Source: an uncultured Collinsella sp. | Lineage (GTDB): Bacteria > Actinomycetota > Coriobacteriia > Coriobacteriales > Coriobacteriaceae | Assembly: GCA_902489665.1 (NCBI GenBank) | Contig: CABUAT010000030.1 | Location: 1 to 23,960 of the forward strand | Reading direction: 5' to 3' | DNA length: 23,960 nt | Shown here: positions 15,469 to 22,910 of the stretch, piece after piece | Layout: each line of letters begins with the position of its first letter | How positions within the stretch are numbered: the first letter of the stretch is position 1 | Made by a program: the position numbers and the translations under genes | Notes under the pieces: generated by a model | The model's database searches: none | What the model was told of the DNA's origin: nothing | Seen by the model: the letters and a program-made list of their open reading frames with translations, nothing else

Positions 15469-15512
15469 TTGGGGACGTTCTTAAATGACTAGTCATTTGG
15501 GAACGTCCCCAA
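15469..15512. repeat. 44 bp two-part palindrome
   Basis: TTGGGGACGTTC (15469-15480) pairs with GAACGTCCCCAA (15501-15512). Inside lies the perfect palindrome AAATGACTAGTCATTT (15483-15498). It sits between repeat B copy 1 and the EamA promoter. No T-run follows. The gap from the deglycase 1 stop to the EamA start (334 bases) holds only this, repeat B copy 1 and the operator at 15566. Confidence 0.8.
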
Positions 15513-15565
15513 TGAGTATGTGGGGAAGCAGATTTTTCCGTTCGGCGATTTGTGTCTTGAAAAAT

Positions 15566-15584
15566 GTATATAACGACTATAACG
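15566..15584. promoter_or_regulatory. CGTTATA-type operator upstream of EamA gene
   Basis: TATAACG occurs twice in tandem (15569-15575 and 15578-15584), nine bases apart. GTATATAACG (15566-15575) is the exact reverse complement of CGTTATATAC at 22997-23006, in front of the second GntR gene. Its position 41 bases ahead of the EamA start suits repressor binding. Confidence 0.55.
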
Positions 15585-15624
15585 TAGTACGAAACATATT
15601 GGAAACAATACCGAGGAGGCTGCG

Positions 15625-16707
15625 TTGAAGAAGAGCAATCTGGGCTATGTGCTGGTGCTGATCGCCGCGCTTATGTGGGGCAGCATCGGAATCTTTGTAA
15701 ACGGCATCTCGGCCATGGGCGTTTCGTCCCAGAGCATGGCTGCCTTTCGCTTGTTGGTCGGAGCGCTTATCTTGGCGCCGGTCCTGATGTTTATGGGCTG
15801 CCGTCCGGGTGAGGGGTCTACCGTGGCTCAGGGTCCGCTGGCCCTGTTCAAGGCAAGCCCTAAAGAGCTTGTTCCCTGTGCGCTTGTCGGCATCGTCGGT
15901 TTGGCCGCCGCCAACACCTGTTATTACGAGTGCATGGGCGAGGTGGGCATGTCCACGGCCTCGGTGCTGCTCTACACCTCGCCGGTGTTTGGCGTCATGC
16001 TCGGCCGCGTGCTTTATCGCGAGGACGTGACCCCCAACAAGCTCGTTGCCATTGTCTTTAACATCGTAGGCTGCGTGCTTGCAGTGACCAATGGCGACCT
16101 TTCCGGTTTTCATTTTTCGGTTTGGGGCGTCACGTCGGGCGTGATTGCAGGCCTTTGTGGTGCGTCGCTCGCGGTGTTTAGCCGAATAGCAACCAAGACG
16201 GTCCACCCGCTGGCTGTCACGTTTTGGGGCTTTGTTTTTGGCGGTGCGGTTATGGCAGCTATCGCGGCTCCGTGGCCGGATGTCGCCGCGGCAATGTCGC
16301 CACAGCTGCTGCTGCTGTTCCTTGGCTTTGGACTCATCCCCACAGCCGTTGCTTACATCTTATATATGCAGGGTCTGTCCATGGGGCTCGAGACATCGAA
16401 AGTTCCCGTCGTAATGTCTTTCGAGACGGTCGTCACCGTACTGGTGGGCATTGGTGTCTACGCCGAGCCCGCCGGCGCGATTAAAGTCCTGGGCATCGTG
16501 TTGGTGCTCGCGTCCATCCTGATTATGAACACCGACTTCTCCAAGCTGCGCAACAGTGTGTTTGTCGGTCATGTCATTGAGAGCATGACCTTTAAGCCCA
16601 ACGCGTGGTGGACCGAAAAATCTCAGGACATGGATCTGTTTAAGGAACGCACCGGCATTGCGCTGGAACCCACCGTACAGGAAAGCCCCTGGTACTTCGT
16701 GCGATAG
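15625..16707 (+). CDS. EamA/DMT-family transporter (possible amino acid exporter)
   Basis: A 360-residue membrane protein with about ten helices in two EamA repeats (residues ~8-145 and ~165-300), the layout of drug/metabolite transporters of the RhaT/YdcZ type. Several EamA proteins export amino acids such as cysteine, threonine or lysine. Translation starts at TTG 15625, five bases after GAGGAGG. After the last helix there is an unusual ~55-residue hydrophilic tail rich in Trp, Lys and Glu (NAWWTEKSQDMDLFKERTG). It lies between deglycase 1 and the PTS operon and has a TATAACG operator, so it belongs to the same regulon. Inferred role: export of the lysine or other amino acid released from the glycated substrate. 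Uptake of an alternative substrate is possible. Confidence 0.82.
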   Translation: MKKSNLGYVLVLIAALMWGSIGIFVNGISAMGVSSQSMAAFRLLVGALILAPVLMFMGCRPGEGSTVAQGPLALFKASPKELVPCALVGIVGLAAANTCYYECMGEVGMSTASVLLYTSPVFGVMLGRVLYREDVTPNKLVAIVFNIVGCVLAVTNGDLSGFHFSVWGVTSGVIAGLCGASLAVFSRIATKTVHPLAVTFWGFVFGGAVMAAIAAPWPDVAAAMSPQLLLLFLGFGLIPTAVAYILYMQGLSMGLETSKVPVVMSFETVVTVLVGIGVYAEPAGAIKVLGIVLVLASILIMNTDFSKLRNSVFVGHVIESMTFKPNAWWTEKSQDMDLFKERTGIALEPTVQESPWYFVR

Positions 16708-16821
16708 GGGATTGCGCGCAGGGTCTGACCTGGGGTTATCCAGCTAGCGCCGGCCTACCCAGTCCAACGTTTCGAGTACGTTAAACCCGTCAACGGTCGA
16801 TTTTCACCCGCGAACGGTCTT

Positions 16822-16873
16822 TATACTAATTAGCAATATAAGCAACGTATAAGACGTTATAATGACCATAACG
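16822..16873 (+). promoter_or_regulatory. Promoter/operator of the PTS operon
   Basis: CGTTAT (16855-16860) and ATAACG (16868-16873) form an inverted repeat with a seven-base spacer, overlapping a perfect -10 hexamer TATAAT (16858-16863). Another possible -10, TATACT, lies at 16822-16827. ACGTAT (16845-16850) may be a further half-site. Binding here would block transcription directly. The match to the EamA and GntR upstream motifs suggests control by the regulator at 23046. The rest of the 182-base gap shows no gene. Confidence 0.6.
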
Positions 16874-16889
16874 AAAAGGAGGAGGCAAG

Positions 16890-17813
16890 ATGAATCAGAT
16901 CATTCTCGCATCTCATGGCGGCCTGGCCGCAGGCGCCAAAGACACGCTCGAGATGGTTCTCGGCGACGTGTCGAACGTCCACGTCGTGTCGCTTGCTCGT
17001 GACGACAAGGAGCCCATCACCAATAAGGTTGAGGCTATGATCGCCACGTTCAACGCGGACGACACCGTCTATGTGCTGACCGATATGCTCGGCAGCTCGG
17101 TCAACAACAGCATGGTCGAGCTTTCCAAGAACGGCACGAAGTTCACGGTTGTCAGCGGTTTCAACATCCCGTTGGCGCTCACGCTTGCTATGAGCCCCGC
17201 CCCCGTCAAGGGCGCCGAGCTCGCGGCCCTCATCAATGAGGCCCGCACCGGTCTGACCAACCCCAACGCACCGGTCGAGGCCGCCGCGGCTCCCGCCAAG
17301 AAGGCCAAGGCGTCCCGTCACAGCTCCGGTCCCGCCAAGATCGTCCTCGCACGTCTTGACTACCGTCTGCTGCACGGCCAGGTCGTCTTTACTTGGACCA
17401 CCAAGGTTCAGGCCGAGCGCATCATCGTCGTCGACAACGCTGCCGCCAACGATGACATCAAGAAGGGCGCTCTTAAGCTGGCCAAGCCCCAGGGCGTGCG
17501 CCTGAACGTCTTCACCGTCGAGCGTGCCCTCGCCAAGATGGATAAGCTCAACACCCTCGGCGAGCGCGTCATGTTCGTCTTTGGCAACACTGCCGAGATG
17601 CTGCAGTTCTGTCAGGGCTACAAGCTCGACGCCATCAACCTGGGCGCCACCGCCAACCACGACGGTGCCGATCAGGTCGGCGGCAAGGACAGCTCCGTCT
17701 TCCTCGACGCCACCCAGAAGGCCGACGTCAACCAGCTGCTCGACATGGGCATCAAGCTCTATGTCCAGCAGACCCCTACGTATCAGAGCGTCGACATCGA
17801 CGCCAAGCTGTAA
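16890..17813 (+). CDS. PTS mannose-family EIIAB fusion
   Basis: A 307-residue cytoplasmic phosphocarrier. The EIIA domain (residues 1-125) has the phosphorylated histidine H9 in ILASHGG. An Ala/Pro/Lys-rich linker (~126-148) connects it to EIIB (149-307), whose active histidine H162 lies in the family signature RLDYRLLHGQV. Phosphate from HPr would pass to H9, then H162, then to the incoming sugar. ATG 16890 follows a strong AAGGAGGAGG. It heads an operon with EIIC (36-base gap) and EIID. Salmonella GfrA and GfrB, from the glucoselysine PTS, are separate proteins; here they are fused as in E. coli ManX. Substrate assignment rests on the flanking deglycases; mannose, sorbose or N-acetylgalactosamine are alternatives. 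Confidence 0.9.
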   Translation: MNQIILASHGGLAAGAKDTLEMVLGDVSNVHVVSLARDDKEPITNKVEAMIATFNADDTVYVLTDMLGSSVNNSMVELSKNGTKFTVVSGFNIPLALTLAMSPAPVKGAELAALINEARTGLTNPNAPVEAAAAPAKKAKASRHSSGPAKIVLARLDYRLLHGQVVFTWTTKVQAERIIVVDNAAANDDIKKGALKLAKPQGVRLNVFTVERALAKMDKLNTLGERVMFVFGNTAEMLQFCQGYKLDAINLGATANHDGADQVGGKDSSVFLDATQKADVNQLLDMGIKLYVQQTPTYQSVDIDAKL

Positions 17814-17849
17814 TCAACCAGGCTTTTGCCTGACTGAAAGGAGAAGGGT

Positions 17850-18644
17850 ATGAATACGTTCATCAGTGCGGTGCTCGTCGGCCTCGTCGGCGTGTTCTGC
17901 ATGTGGGACTCCCGCCTGCTCGGTCGTCTTAACTTCGAGCAGCCCCTCGTTGGCGCTACGCTCGTCGGTCTGCTGCTGGGCGATGTGCCCACCGGCCTTG
18001 CCGTCGGTGCCGCCGTCGAGCTCGTGTCCATGGGCCTGGTGCAGGTCGGCGCCGCCGTTCCGCCCGATATGGTCCTGGGCGGCATCGTGGCCGCTGCCTT
18101 TGCGTGCCTGACCGATGCTTCTGCCGAGACCGCCATGACGATCGCCATCCCGGTCGCCGTCCTGGGTCAGCTCCTCGGCATCGTGTTCCGTTCCATCATC
18201 GCCGCCCTCACCCATGTGGCAGATAGCGCGATCGATAACGGAAAGTTCAAGACCGCCTACCGTATGCACATCTGCGCCGGCTCCGGTCTGTACGCCATCA
18301 TGTACTTCCTGCCGATCTTCCTCGCCGTCTTTGTTGGCACCGACCTGGTTCAGGCCATCGTCAACATGGTTCCCGAGTGGCTGTCCACTGGTCTTAACGT
18401 TTCGACCAAGATCATGACCGCCTACGGCTTGGCCCTGCTGCTCACCATGATGATCAAGAAGGGTATGACTCCGTTCCTGTTCATCGGTTTCCTGCTCGCC
18501 GCTTACCTCAACCTGTCCGTCATCGCGGTCGCTCTGATCGGTGTGTGCCTGGCTGTCGTCTTCATGGGCTTCAAGTTCAACGGGTCCCATGCAGCCGCCG
18601 GTGTCGATTCCGACTACGATCCGCTCGAAGACGACGAAGACTAA
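17850..18644 (+). CDS. PTS mannose-family EIIC permease
   Basis: A 264-residue membrane permease subunit that forms the transport channel with EIID. Hydrophobic segments cover most of residues 1-240, and the EIIC block LLGDVPTGLAVGAAVELVSM with the following GAAVPPD is present near 41-72. The C-terminus is acidic (DPLEDDED). ATG 17850 follows GAAAGGAGAAGG. A small hairpin CAGGC/GCCTG (17819-17832) lies in the 36 bases after the EIIAB gene, which could tune expression or mRNA processing. The TAA stop at 18642 overlaps the AAGGAGGA binding site of the EIID gene, indicating tight coupling. Confidence 0.92.
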   Translation: MNTFISAVLVGLVGVFCMWDSRLLGRLNFEQPLVGATLVGLLLGDVPTGLAVGAAVELVSMGLVQVGAAVPPDMVLGGIVAAAFACLTDASAETAMTIAIPVAVLGQLLGIVFRSIIAALTHVADSAIDNGKFKTAYRMHICAGSGLYAIMYFLPIFLAVFVGTDLVQAIVNMVPEWLSTGLNVSTKIMTAYGLALLLTMMIKKGMTPFLFIGFLLAAYLNLSVIAVALIGVCLAVVFMGFKFNGSHAAAGVDSDYDPLEDDED

Positions 18645-18657
18645 GGAGGAACACACT

Positions 18658-19491
18658 ATGGCAACCGCAACCAAGGACGTGTCCCTGAACAAGAAGGTCA
18701 GCCAGTTCTTCTGGCGCTCCTGGGCCATCCAGGCCTCTTGGAACTACGAGCGTCAGATGAACATGGGCTTCCTCTACGGCATGGTTCCCACGCTCGACCG
18801 CCTCTATCCGGACGAGTCCGACCCCAAGCAGCTCGCTGCTAAGAAAGAGGCTTACCACCGTCACATGGCGTTCTACAACTGCACCCCGCAGACGAGCGCC
18901 TTTATCCTGGGCCTCACCGCCTCCATGGAGGAGGAGTACGCCAAGGATCCCGAGAACTTCAACCCCGATTCGATTAACGCGGTCAAGACCTCCCTTATGG
19001 GCCCGCTTTCCGGCATCGGTGACTCCTTCTTCCAGGGCACCATCCGTGTTATCGCCTTTGGTCTGGGCGTTCAGCTGGCTCAGCAGGGCTCCATCATGGG
19101 CCCGATCCTGGCCATGCTCATCTCCATCGTCCCCTCTGTGCTGATCACTTGGTTCGCAGCCAAGATGGGCTATCAGGGCGGCCACGAGTACCTGAGCAAG
19201 CTTCAGGGCGGCGACCTCATGGAGAAGCTCATGTATGTCTGCGGCATCGTGGGTCTTATGTCCGTAGGCGGCATGATCGCCACGCTGATCGGCGCCACCA
19301 CCCCGCTGCAGTTCGCTGAGGGCACCGTCGTTATCCAGGACATCCTGGACGGCATGATGCCCCAGATGATCTCCCTTGGCCTCACCGGCCTTATGTACTG
19401 GCTCATCAAGAAGAACGTCAACACCGGTTGGCTTCTCGTGATCGCCATCGTGGGCGGCATCGCCCTCTCCGCGGCCGGCATCCTGGCCTAG
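18658..19491 (+). CDS. PTS mannose-family EIID permease
   Basis: A 277-residue subunit of the mannose-family permease. The N-terminal amphipathic region with FFWRSWAIQASWNYERQMN and GFLYGMVPTL, the HMAFYNCTPQTSAFILGL block and the SLMGPLSGIGDSFFQGT block (~110-130) are diagnostic of EIID. C-terminal helices follow. ATG 18658 is taken over longer in-frame starts inside EIIC because AAGGAGGA lies eight or so bases ahead. It is followed by a ~200-base gap with two hairpins before deglycase 2, so the deglycase may be expressed by partial read-through or its own promoter. Confidence 0.92.
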   Translation: MATATKDVSLNKKVSQFFWRSWAIQASWNYERQMNMGFLYGMVPTLDRLYPDESDPKQLAAKKEAYHRHMAFYNCTPQTSAFILGLTASMEEEYAKDPENFNPDSINAVKTSLMGPLSGIGDSFFQGTIRVIAFGLGVQLAQQGSIMGPILAMLISIVPSVLITWFAAKMGYQGGHEYLSKLQGGDLMEKLMYVCGIVGLMSVGGMIATLIGATTPLQFAEGTVVIQDILDGMMPQMISLGLTGLMYWLIKKNVNTGWLLVIAIVGGIALSAAGILA

Positions 19492-19525
19492 TCGCGACCA
19501 AGCGTCTAACCGCTTTCCCCCGGGG

Positions 19526-19556
19526 GCCTGCCTGGCATCCCATACCCCAGGCAGGC
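19526..19556 (+). terminator. Hairpin after EIID, possible attenuating terminator
   Basis: GCCTGCCTGG (19526-19535) pairs perfectly with CCAGGCAGGC (19547-19556). Only CTTCC follows, not a T-run, so termination would be weak at best. It may instead stabilise the upstream PTS mRNA. Confidence 0.5.
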
Positions 19557-19569
19557 TTCCATCCCCAAA

Positions 19570-19600
19570 ATGCGACAATGGGACAGTCCCTTTGTCGCAT
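19570..19600. repeat. Nested inverted repeat in the EIID-deglycase gap
   Basis: ATGCGACAA (19570-19578) pairs with TTGTCGCAT (19592-19600), enclosing GGGAC-A-GTCCC (19580-19590). The GGGAC/GTCCC core resembles the GGGGACG/CGTCCCC arms of the palindrome at 15469, hinting at a common kind of intergenic repeat. Confidence 0.7.
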
Positions 19601-19690
19601 CCTCAACGGGCCGGCGACTCGGTCCAAATCACGGTAACCCTGCGAGCGCCCGGCAATGTGGCGCCGCAAAAATCGAAAGGAATGTGTCAG

Positions 19691-20674
19691 ATGTACGAGA
19701 TCGACCTTAACCTCCCTAAGCAGATCGTCGCTGACGTCCTGTCCAACCACGAGATCCACAGTGTCGCCTTCGTCGGCTGCGGTGCTTCCATGTCCGACCT
19801 GTACCCCGCCAAGTACTTCCTGGCCAACAACACGGACAAGCTGAACGTTCAGATCTTCACCGCTAACGAGTTCAACTATGACACGCCTTCCTGGGTCAAC
19901 GAGCACACCTTCGTGATCACCTGCTCCCTCGGTGGCTCCACGCCCGAGACCGTCGAGGCCAACAAGACCGCCAAGAAGCACAACTGCCCGGTCGTCTCCC
20001 TCACCAACAAGGCTGGCTCCGCTCTGACCGTCGACGCCGACTACGTCATCGTTCACGGCTTCCACGCCAACTTCGCTGCCAAGTGCGAGAAGCCCGGCTA
20101 TGCCATCGCTCTTGCTCTCGAGATCCTTCAGCAGACCGAGGGCTATGACAAGTACGACGACATGATCACCGGCCTCACCAACGTCTTCGATCTCTGCGAG
20201 AACGCTGCTCAGTCCTGCAAGAAGCTCGCCAAGAAGTTCGCTGAGGACTTCAAGGACGACAAGATGATTTACTTCATGGCCTCTGGTGCCTCCGAGAAGA
20301 TGGCTTACTCTCACGCCGCCTTCCTGTTCACCGAGATGCAGTGGATCGACGCCGCCGCCTACAACACCGGCGAGTACTTCCACGGCCCGTTCGAGGTTTC
20401 CACCGAGGGTAAGCCCTACGTCTTCTTCATGTCCGATGGCGCTACCCGTCCGATGGACGCCCGCGCCCTCACCTTCCTTGAGCGCATGGGCGCCAAGGTC
20501 GCTCTGATCGACTCCAAGGACTACGGCCTGGCTGACGCCGTGCCCGCGAGCGTCGTCACCTACTTCAACCCGCTGCTGCACCTCGCCGTTATGCGCGAGT
20601 ACGGCAACCAGATCGCCGAGGCCCGTCAGCACCCGCTGACCATGCGTCGCTACATGTGGAAGCTTTCCTACTAA
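19691..20674 (+). CDS. SIS-domain deglycase 2 (fructoselysine-6-phosphate deglycase-like)
   Basis: A 327-residue paralogue of deglycase 1. E215 (FTEMQW) and H231 (GEYFHGPFE) occupy the positions expected for the general base and acid of FraB/FrlB-type deglycases, again 16 residues apart. The sugar-binding SIS loops include GCGASMSD (29-36) and SLGGSTPET (79-87). ATG 19691 is chosen because GAAAGGA ends nine bases ahead; the ATG at 19682 abuts that site. It lies downstream of the PTS genes in the same direction, and a strong terminator follows it. The two deglycases share the YMWKLxY end but clearly diverge, as expected for enzymes acting on different glycated substrates (glucoselysine versus fructoselysine phosphates in Salmonella). 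Assignment to one of them is not possible here. Confidence 0.82.
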   Translation: MYEIDLNLPKQIVADVLSNHEIHSVAFVGCGASMSDLYPAKYFLANNTDKLNVQIFTANEFNYDTPSWVNEHTFVITCSLGGSTPETVEANKTAKKHNCPVVSLTNKAGSALTVDADYVIVHGFHANFAAKCEKPGYAIALALEILQQTEGYDKYDDMITGLTNVFDLCENAAQSCKKLAKKFAEDFKDDKMIYFMASGASEKMAYSHAAFLFTEMQWIDAAAYNTGEYFHGPFEVSTEGKPYVFFMSDGATRPMDARALTFLERMGAKVALIDSKDYGLADAVPASVVTYFNPLLHLAVMREYGNQIAEARQHPLTMRRYMWKLSY

Positions 20675-20708
20675 TCACAAGTAAGTAGACCTTACGGGTT
20701 GATTGAGA

Positions 20709-20740
20709 GGGGATGGGGTTTGCGCCCCGTCCCCTTTTTT
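20709..20740 (+). terminator. Strong rho-independent terminator after deglycase 2
   Basis: GGGGATGGGG (20709-20718) pairs with CCCCGTCCCC (20725-20734) with one wobble, followed by six T. It marks the end of the PTS/deglycase operon. Confidence 0.92.
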
Positions 20741-20774
20741 GCTCTTGGGAGGGCACGCCTGTCGCGTCGCAAAA

Positions 20775-20823
20775 CCCAGGATAAAACCTACCAAAATAAA
20801 CCTGTCTCTATTTGGCAGGTGGG
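20775..20823. repeat. Repeat family C, copy 1
   Basis: This block starts CCAGGATAAAACCTACC and closely matches 22911-22958. ACCTACCAAA (20786-20795) can pair with TTTGGCAGGT (20811-20820) with one mismatch. Its right end runs directly into the GGAGG that serves the HAD gene. Confidence 0.7.
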
Positions 20824-20834
20824 AGGAGATGCGT

Positions 20835-21464
20835 ATGATCAAAGCAGTGCTGTTTGACATGGACGGCGTGCTGGTCGATACCGAGTGGTTCTACAACCGT
20901 CGTCGCGTGGCGTTTATGGAGGAGAAGGGGTTCCACTTTGACGAGATCCCCGATCTTTCGGGGTCTAACGAGCCGGCCATTTGGGAGGCGCTGGTGCCCG
21001 ACGATGTTGAGCTGCGCGAGCGCCTTCGCGTGGAGTACAAGCAGGTCTACAGCCCGGACCACCCCGTTCCGTATGCCGAGCTGCTCAACGAGCAGACGGA
21101 GCCGGTGATGCGCGCACTGCACGAGCGCGGCGTGAAGTGTGCCATCGCGAGCTCGTCTTATCGTGAGCTCATTGACGAGCTGGTAGAGATTGCCGGTATC
21201 GCCGATGTGCTGGACTACACCATCAGCGGTCACGAGTGCAGTGCGTTTAAGCCCGACCCCGAGATCTACCTGCGTGCCATGGAGGCGCTGGGGGTGGAGC
21301 CTGCCGAGTGCCTGGTTATCGAGGATTCGCCTTTGGGGATCGAGGCTGGCAAACGTTCCGGCGCCCGCGTCCTGGCACTGCGTCCGCACGAGGGCGTCAA
21401 CCTCGATCAATCGCGAGCCGATGCCGTTATTGATAATCTGACCGACATTTTGGCCGCTTTGTAG
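20835..21464 (+). CDS. HAD-family phosphatase/beta-phosphoglucomutase-like
   Basis: A 209-residue haloacid dehalogenase hydrolase. Motif I is FDMDGVLVDT (residues 7-16, nucleophile D8 and acid D10), motif II lies in IASSS, motif III is the lysine in FKPDPEIY, and motif IV is IEDSPLGIEA. The helical cap between motifs I and II is of the beta-phosphoglucomutase/sugar phosphatase type. ATG 20835 is chosen because GGAGG (20822-20826) stands eight bases ahead; the ATG at 20829 is too close. It follows the operon terminator and is probably expressed separately. A role in recycling sugar phosphates from the neighbouring pathway is possible but unsupported. Confidence 0.85.
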   Translation: MIKAVLFDMDGVLVDTEWFYNRRRVAFMEEKGFHFDEIPDLSGSNEPAIWEALVPDDVELRERLRVEYKQVYSPDHPVPYAELLNEQTEPVMRALHERGVKCAIASSSYRELIDELVEIAGIADVLDYTISGHECSAFKPDPEIYLRAMEALGVEPAECLVIEDSPLGIEAGKRSGARVLALRPHEGVNLDQSRADAVIDNLTDILAAL

Positions 21465-21561
21465 TGTCAATCCGCCGCGAGAAGCACGGGTTCAAACGTT
21501 TTTTGCGGTGGACTGGCTCAATTTGGTTTCGATTTTGATCCGTTTGGCTTCGATTCGGACT

Positions 21562-21680
21562 AAGTGAGTAGACTTTTTGGCGCAGGCCGAGCACAATGCA
21601 TATCTTCCTTTGTAAAACCGCAGGTCACAGGGGTGGCGGTTTTGGGTGTGCTCGGCAGATCGTAAAAAGTCTACTCACTT
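21562..21680. repeat. Triple-nested inverted repeat element
   Basis: Three perfect stems are nested: AAGTGAGTAGACTTTTT (21562-21578) with its complement at 21664-21680 (17 bp), GCCGAGCAC (21586-21594) with GTGCTCGGC (21648-21656), and AAAACCGC (21614-21621) with GCGGTTTT (21636-21643). The element occupies the middle of a 355-base gap between the HAD and YitT genes. No ORF inside it is convincing. The design resembles repeat family B without shared sequence. Confidence 0.88.
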
Positions 21681-21819
21681 GGAATTTTGCCCTTTGGTCG
21701 TGGGGGTTGCTGGTCCCGTTTTGGTTGTCGAGGGAGGTTGAATTGAAGCGCCCCCGCACGCTCCATGCTACAATCGCGGGCATGCCCCACAACCACATCT
21801 GCCTTCGAAAGGAGCCTAC

Positions 21820-22827
21820 GTGGCGAACGCCATCGATCAGCTCACGGACCGCGTGCTCATGCTCGGCCGCCTCACCATCGTCCGCCGTGCCATTACTGCC
21901 GTGGCGGTCACAATTTCTGCCGTCCTCCAGACATTCCTGATCCAGGCGTTCATTCAGCCCGCCGACCTGCTTCCGAGCGGCCTCACCGGCGTTGCGGTCC
22001 TGCTCGATCGCGTTACCTCGCTGGGCGGCGTTCACATCGACATTTCGCTCGGTATGCTCGCGCTCAACATCCCCGTGGCGCTCCTATGCTGGAGCGGCAT
22101 TAGCAAGCGCTTCGTCATCTTCTCGATGATGCAGGTCGTGCTCTCGTCGCTGTTCCTCAACGTCTTTCACTTCGCTCCATTTTTGGGCGACAAGATCATG
22201 CTCATCATTTTTGGCGGCGTGGTCTCGGGTCTGGGCGCTGCCATCGCACTTAAATCCGGCGCATCCACCGGCGGCACCGACTTTATCGCGCTGTGGGTTT
22301 CCAACCACACGGGCAAGACCATCTGGGGCGTCATCTTTGGTTTCAACTGCTTTATCCTGGCGATCTTTGGCTTTATGTTTGGCTGGGACAAGGCGGCGTA
22401 TTCCATCGTGTTCCAGTTTATTTCGACCAAGACCATCGACAGTTTCTATCGTCGCTACGATCGCGTGACGCTGCAGATTACGACGCGCAAGGCAGACGAG
22501 GTCATGACTGCCTACGTAAACCATTTTCAGCACGGCATTAGCTGCGCCGAGGTCGTCGGCGGATACAGCCGCGAAAAGATGTACCTGCTGAACACCGTTG
22601 TTTCGACCTACGAGAGCCAGGACATTATCAAGTTGGTGTGCGACGTTGATCCCGGCGCCGTGATCAACGTGTTCCACACGCTCAACTTTGTGGGCGGCTG
22701 GTGGGGCGGTCATGTCGACGAGCCCATGCCCACGGCCGTTCCCGATCCCGACAAGCCCGCACGCATGGCCAGCAGGCAGGCGCGCCTCAGCGAACAGGAC
22801 AGCCTGCAGCAGGACGACGGCAAGTAG
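21820..22827 (+). CDS. YitT-family membrane protein with DUF2179 domain
   Basis: A 335-residue protein. Residues ~20-220 hold about five to six membrane helices with the YitT-family pattern (SGLTGVAVLL, then LKSGASTGGTDFIALW). Residues ~220-295 form the soluble DUF2179 domain (VTLQITTRKADEVMTAYVNH and onward), which may bind a small ligand. The ~40-residue tail is hydrophilic. GTG 21820 follows CGAAAGGAG at a normal distance. Members are widespread in Firmicutes and Actinobacteria, but their transport substrate is not established. The gene stands alone, with a terminator after it. Confidence 0.88.
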   Translation: MANAIDQLTDRVLMLGRLTIVRRAITAVAVTISAVLQTFLIQAFIQPADLLPSGLTGVAVLLDRVTSLGGVHIDISLGMLALNIPVALLCWSGISKRFVIFSMMQVVLSSLFLNVFHFAPFLGDKIMLIIFGGVVSGLGAAIALKSGASTGGTDFIALWVSNHTGKTIWGVIFGFNCFILAIFGFMFGWDKAAYSIVFQFISTKTIDSFYRRYDRVTLQITTRKADEVMTAYVNHFQHGISCAEVVGGYSREKMYLLNTVVSTYESQDIIKLVCDVDPGAVINVFHTLNFVGGWWGGHVDEPMPTAVPDPDKPARMASRQARLSEQDSLQQDDGK

Positions 22828-22867
22828 GGTATTGGCATTTTGCCGGTCCTGCGCAACCCATCCGAAC

Positions 22868-22907
22868 GAGCCCCCCGAAAGCCCCGTTGCTTTCGAGGGC
22901 TCTCGTT
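22868..22907 (+). terminator. Rho-independent terminator after the YitT gene
   Basis: GAGCCCCCCGAAAGC (22868-22882) pairs with GCTTTCGAGGGCTC (22889-22902) with one bulge or mismatch, then TCGTTT. The T-run is short. Confidence 0.65.
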
Positions 22908-22910
22908 TGC

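Noticed and set aside
15287..15496. Minus-strand ORF sharing an SVEPLRGLVKPRN stretch with a minus-strand ORF at 23157-23879
   Set aside because: The shared peptide is simply the translation of the conserved part of repeat family B (P0 hairpin plus linker); the rest of both frames differs and no ribosome binding site supports them.
20679..20697. AAGTAAGTAGACCTTA after deglycase 2 resembling the arm AAGTGAGTAGACTTTTT at 21562
   Set aside because: Only about 12 of 16 bases match and there is no partner arm; likely chance.
21596..21940. ORF starting inside the nested repeat and running into the YitT gene
   Set aside because: Overlaps the YitT gene in another frame. The YitT reading has a good ribosome binding site and clear family motifs.
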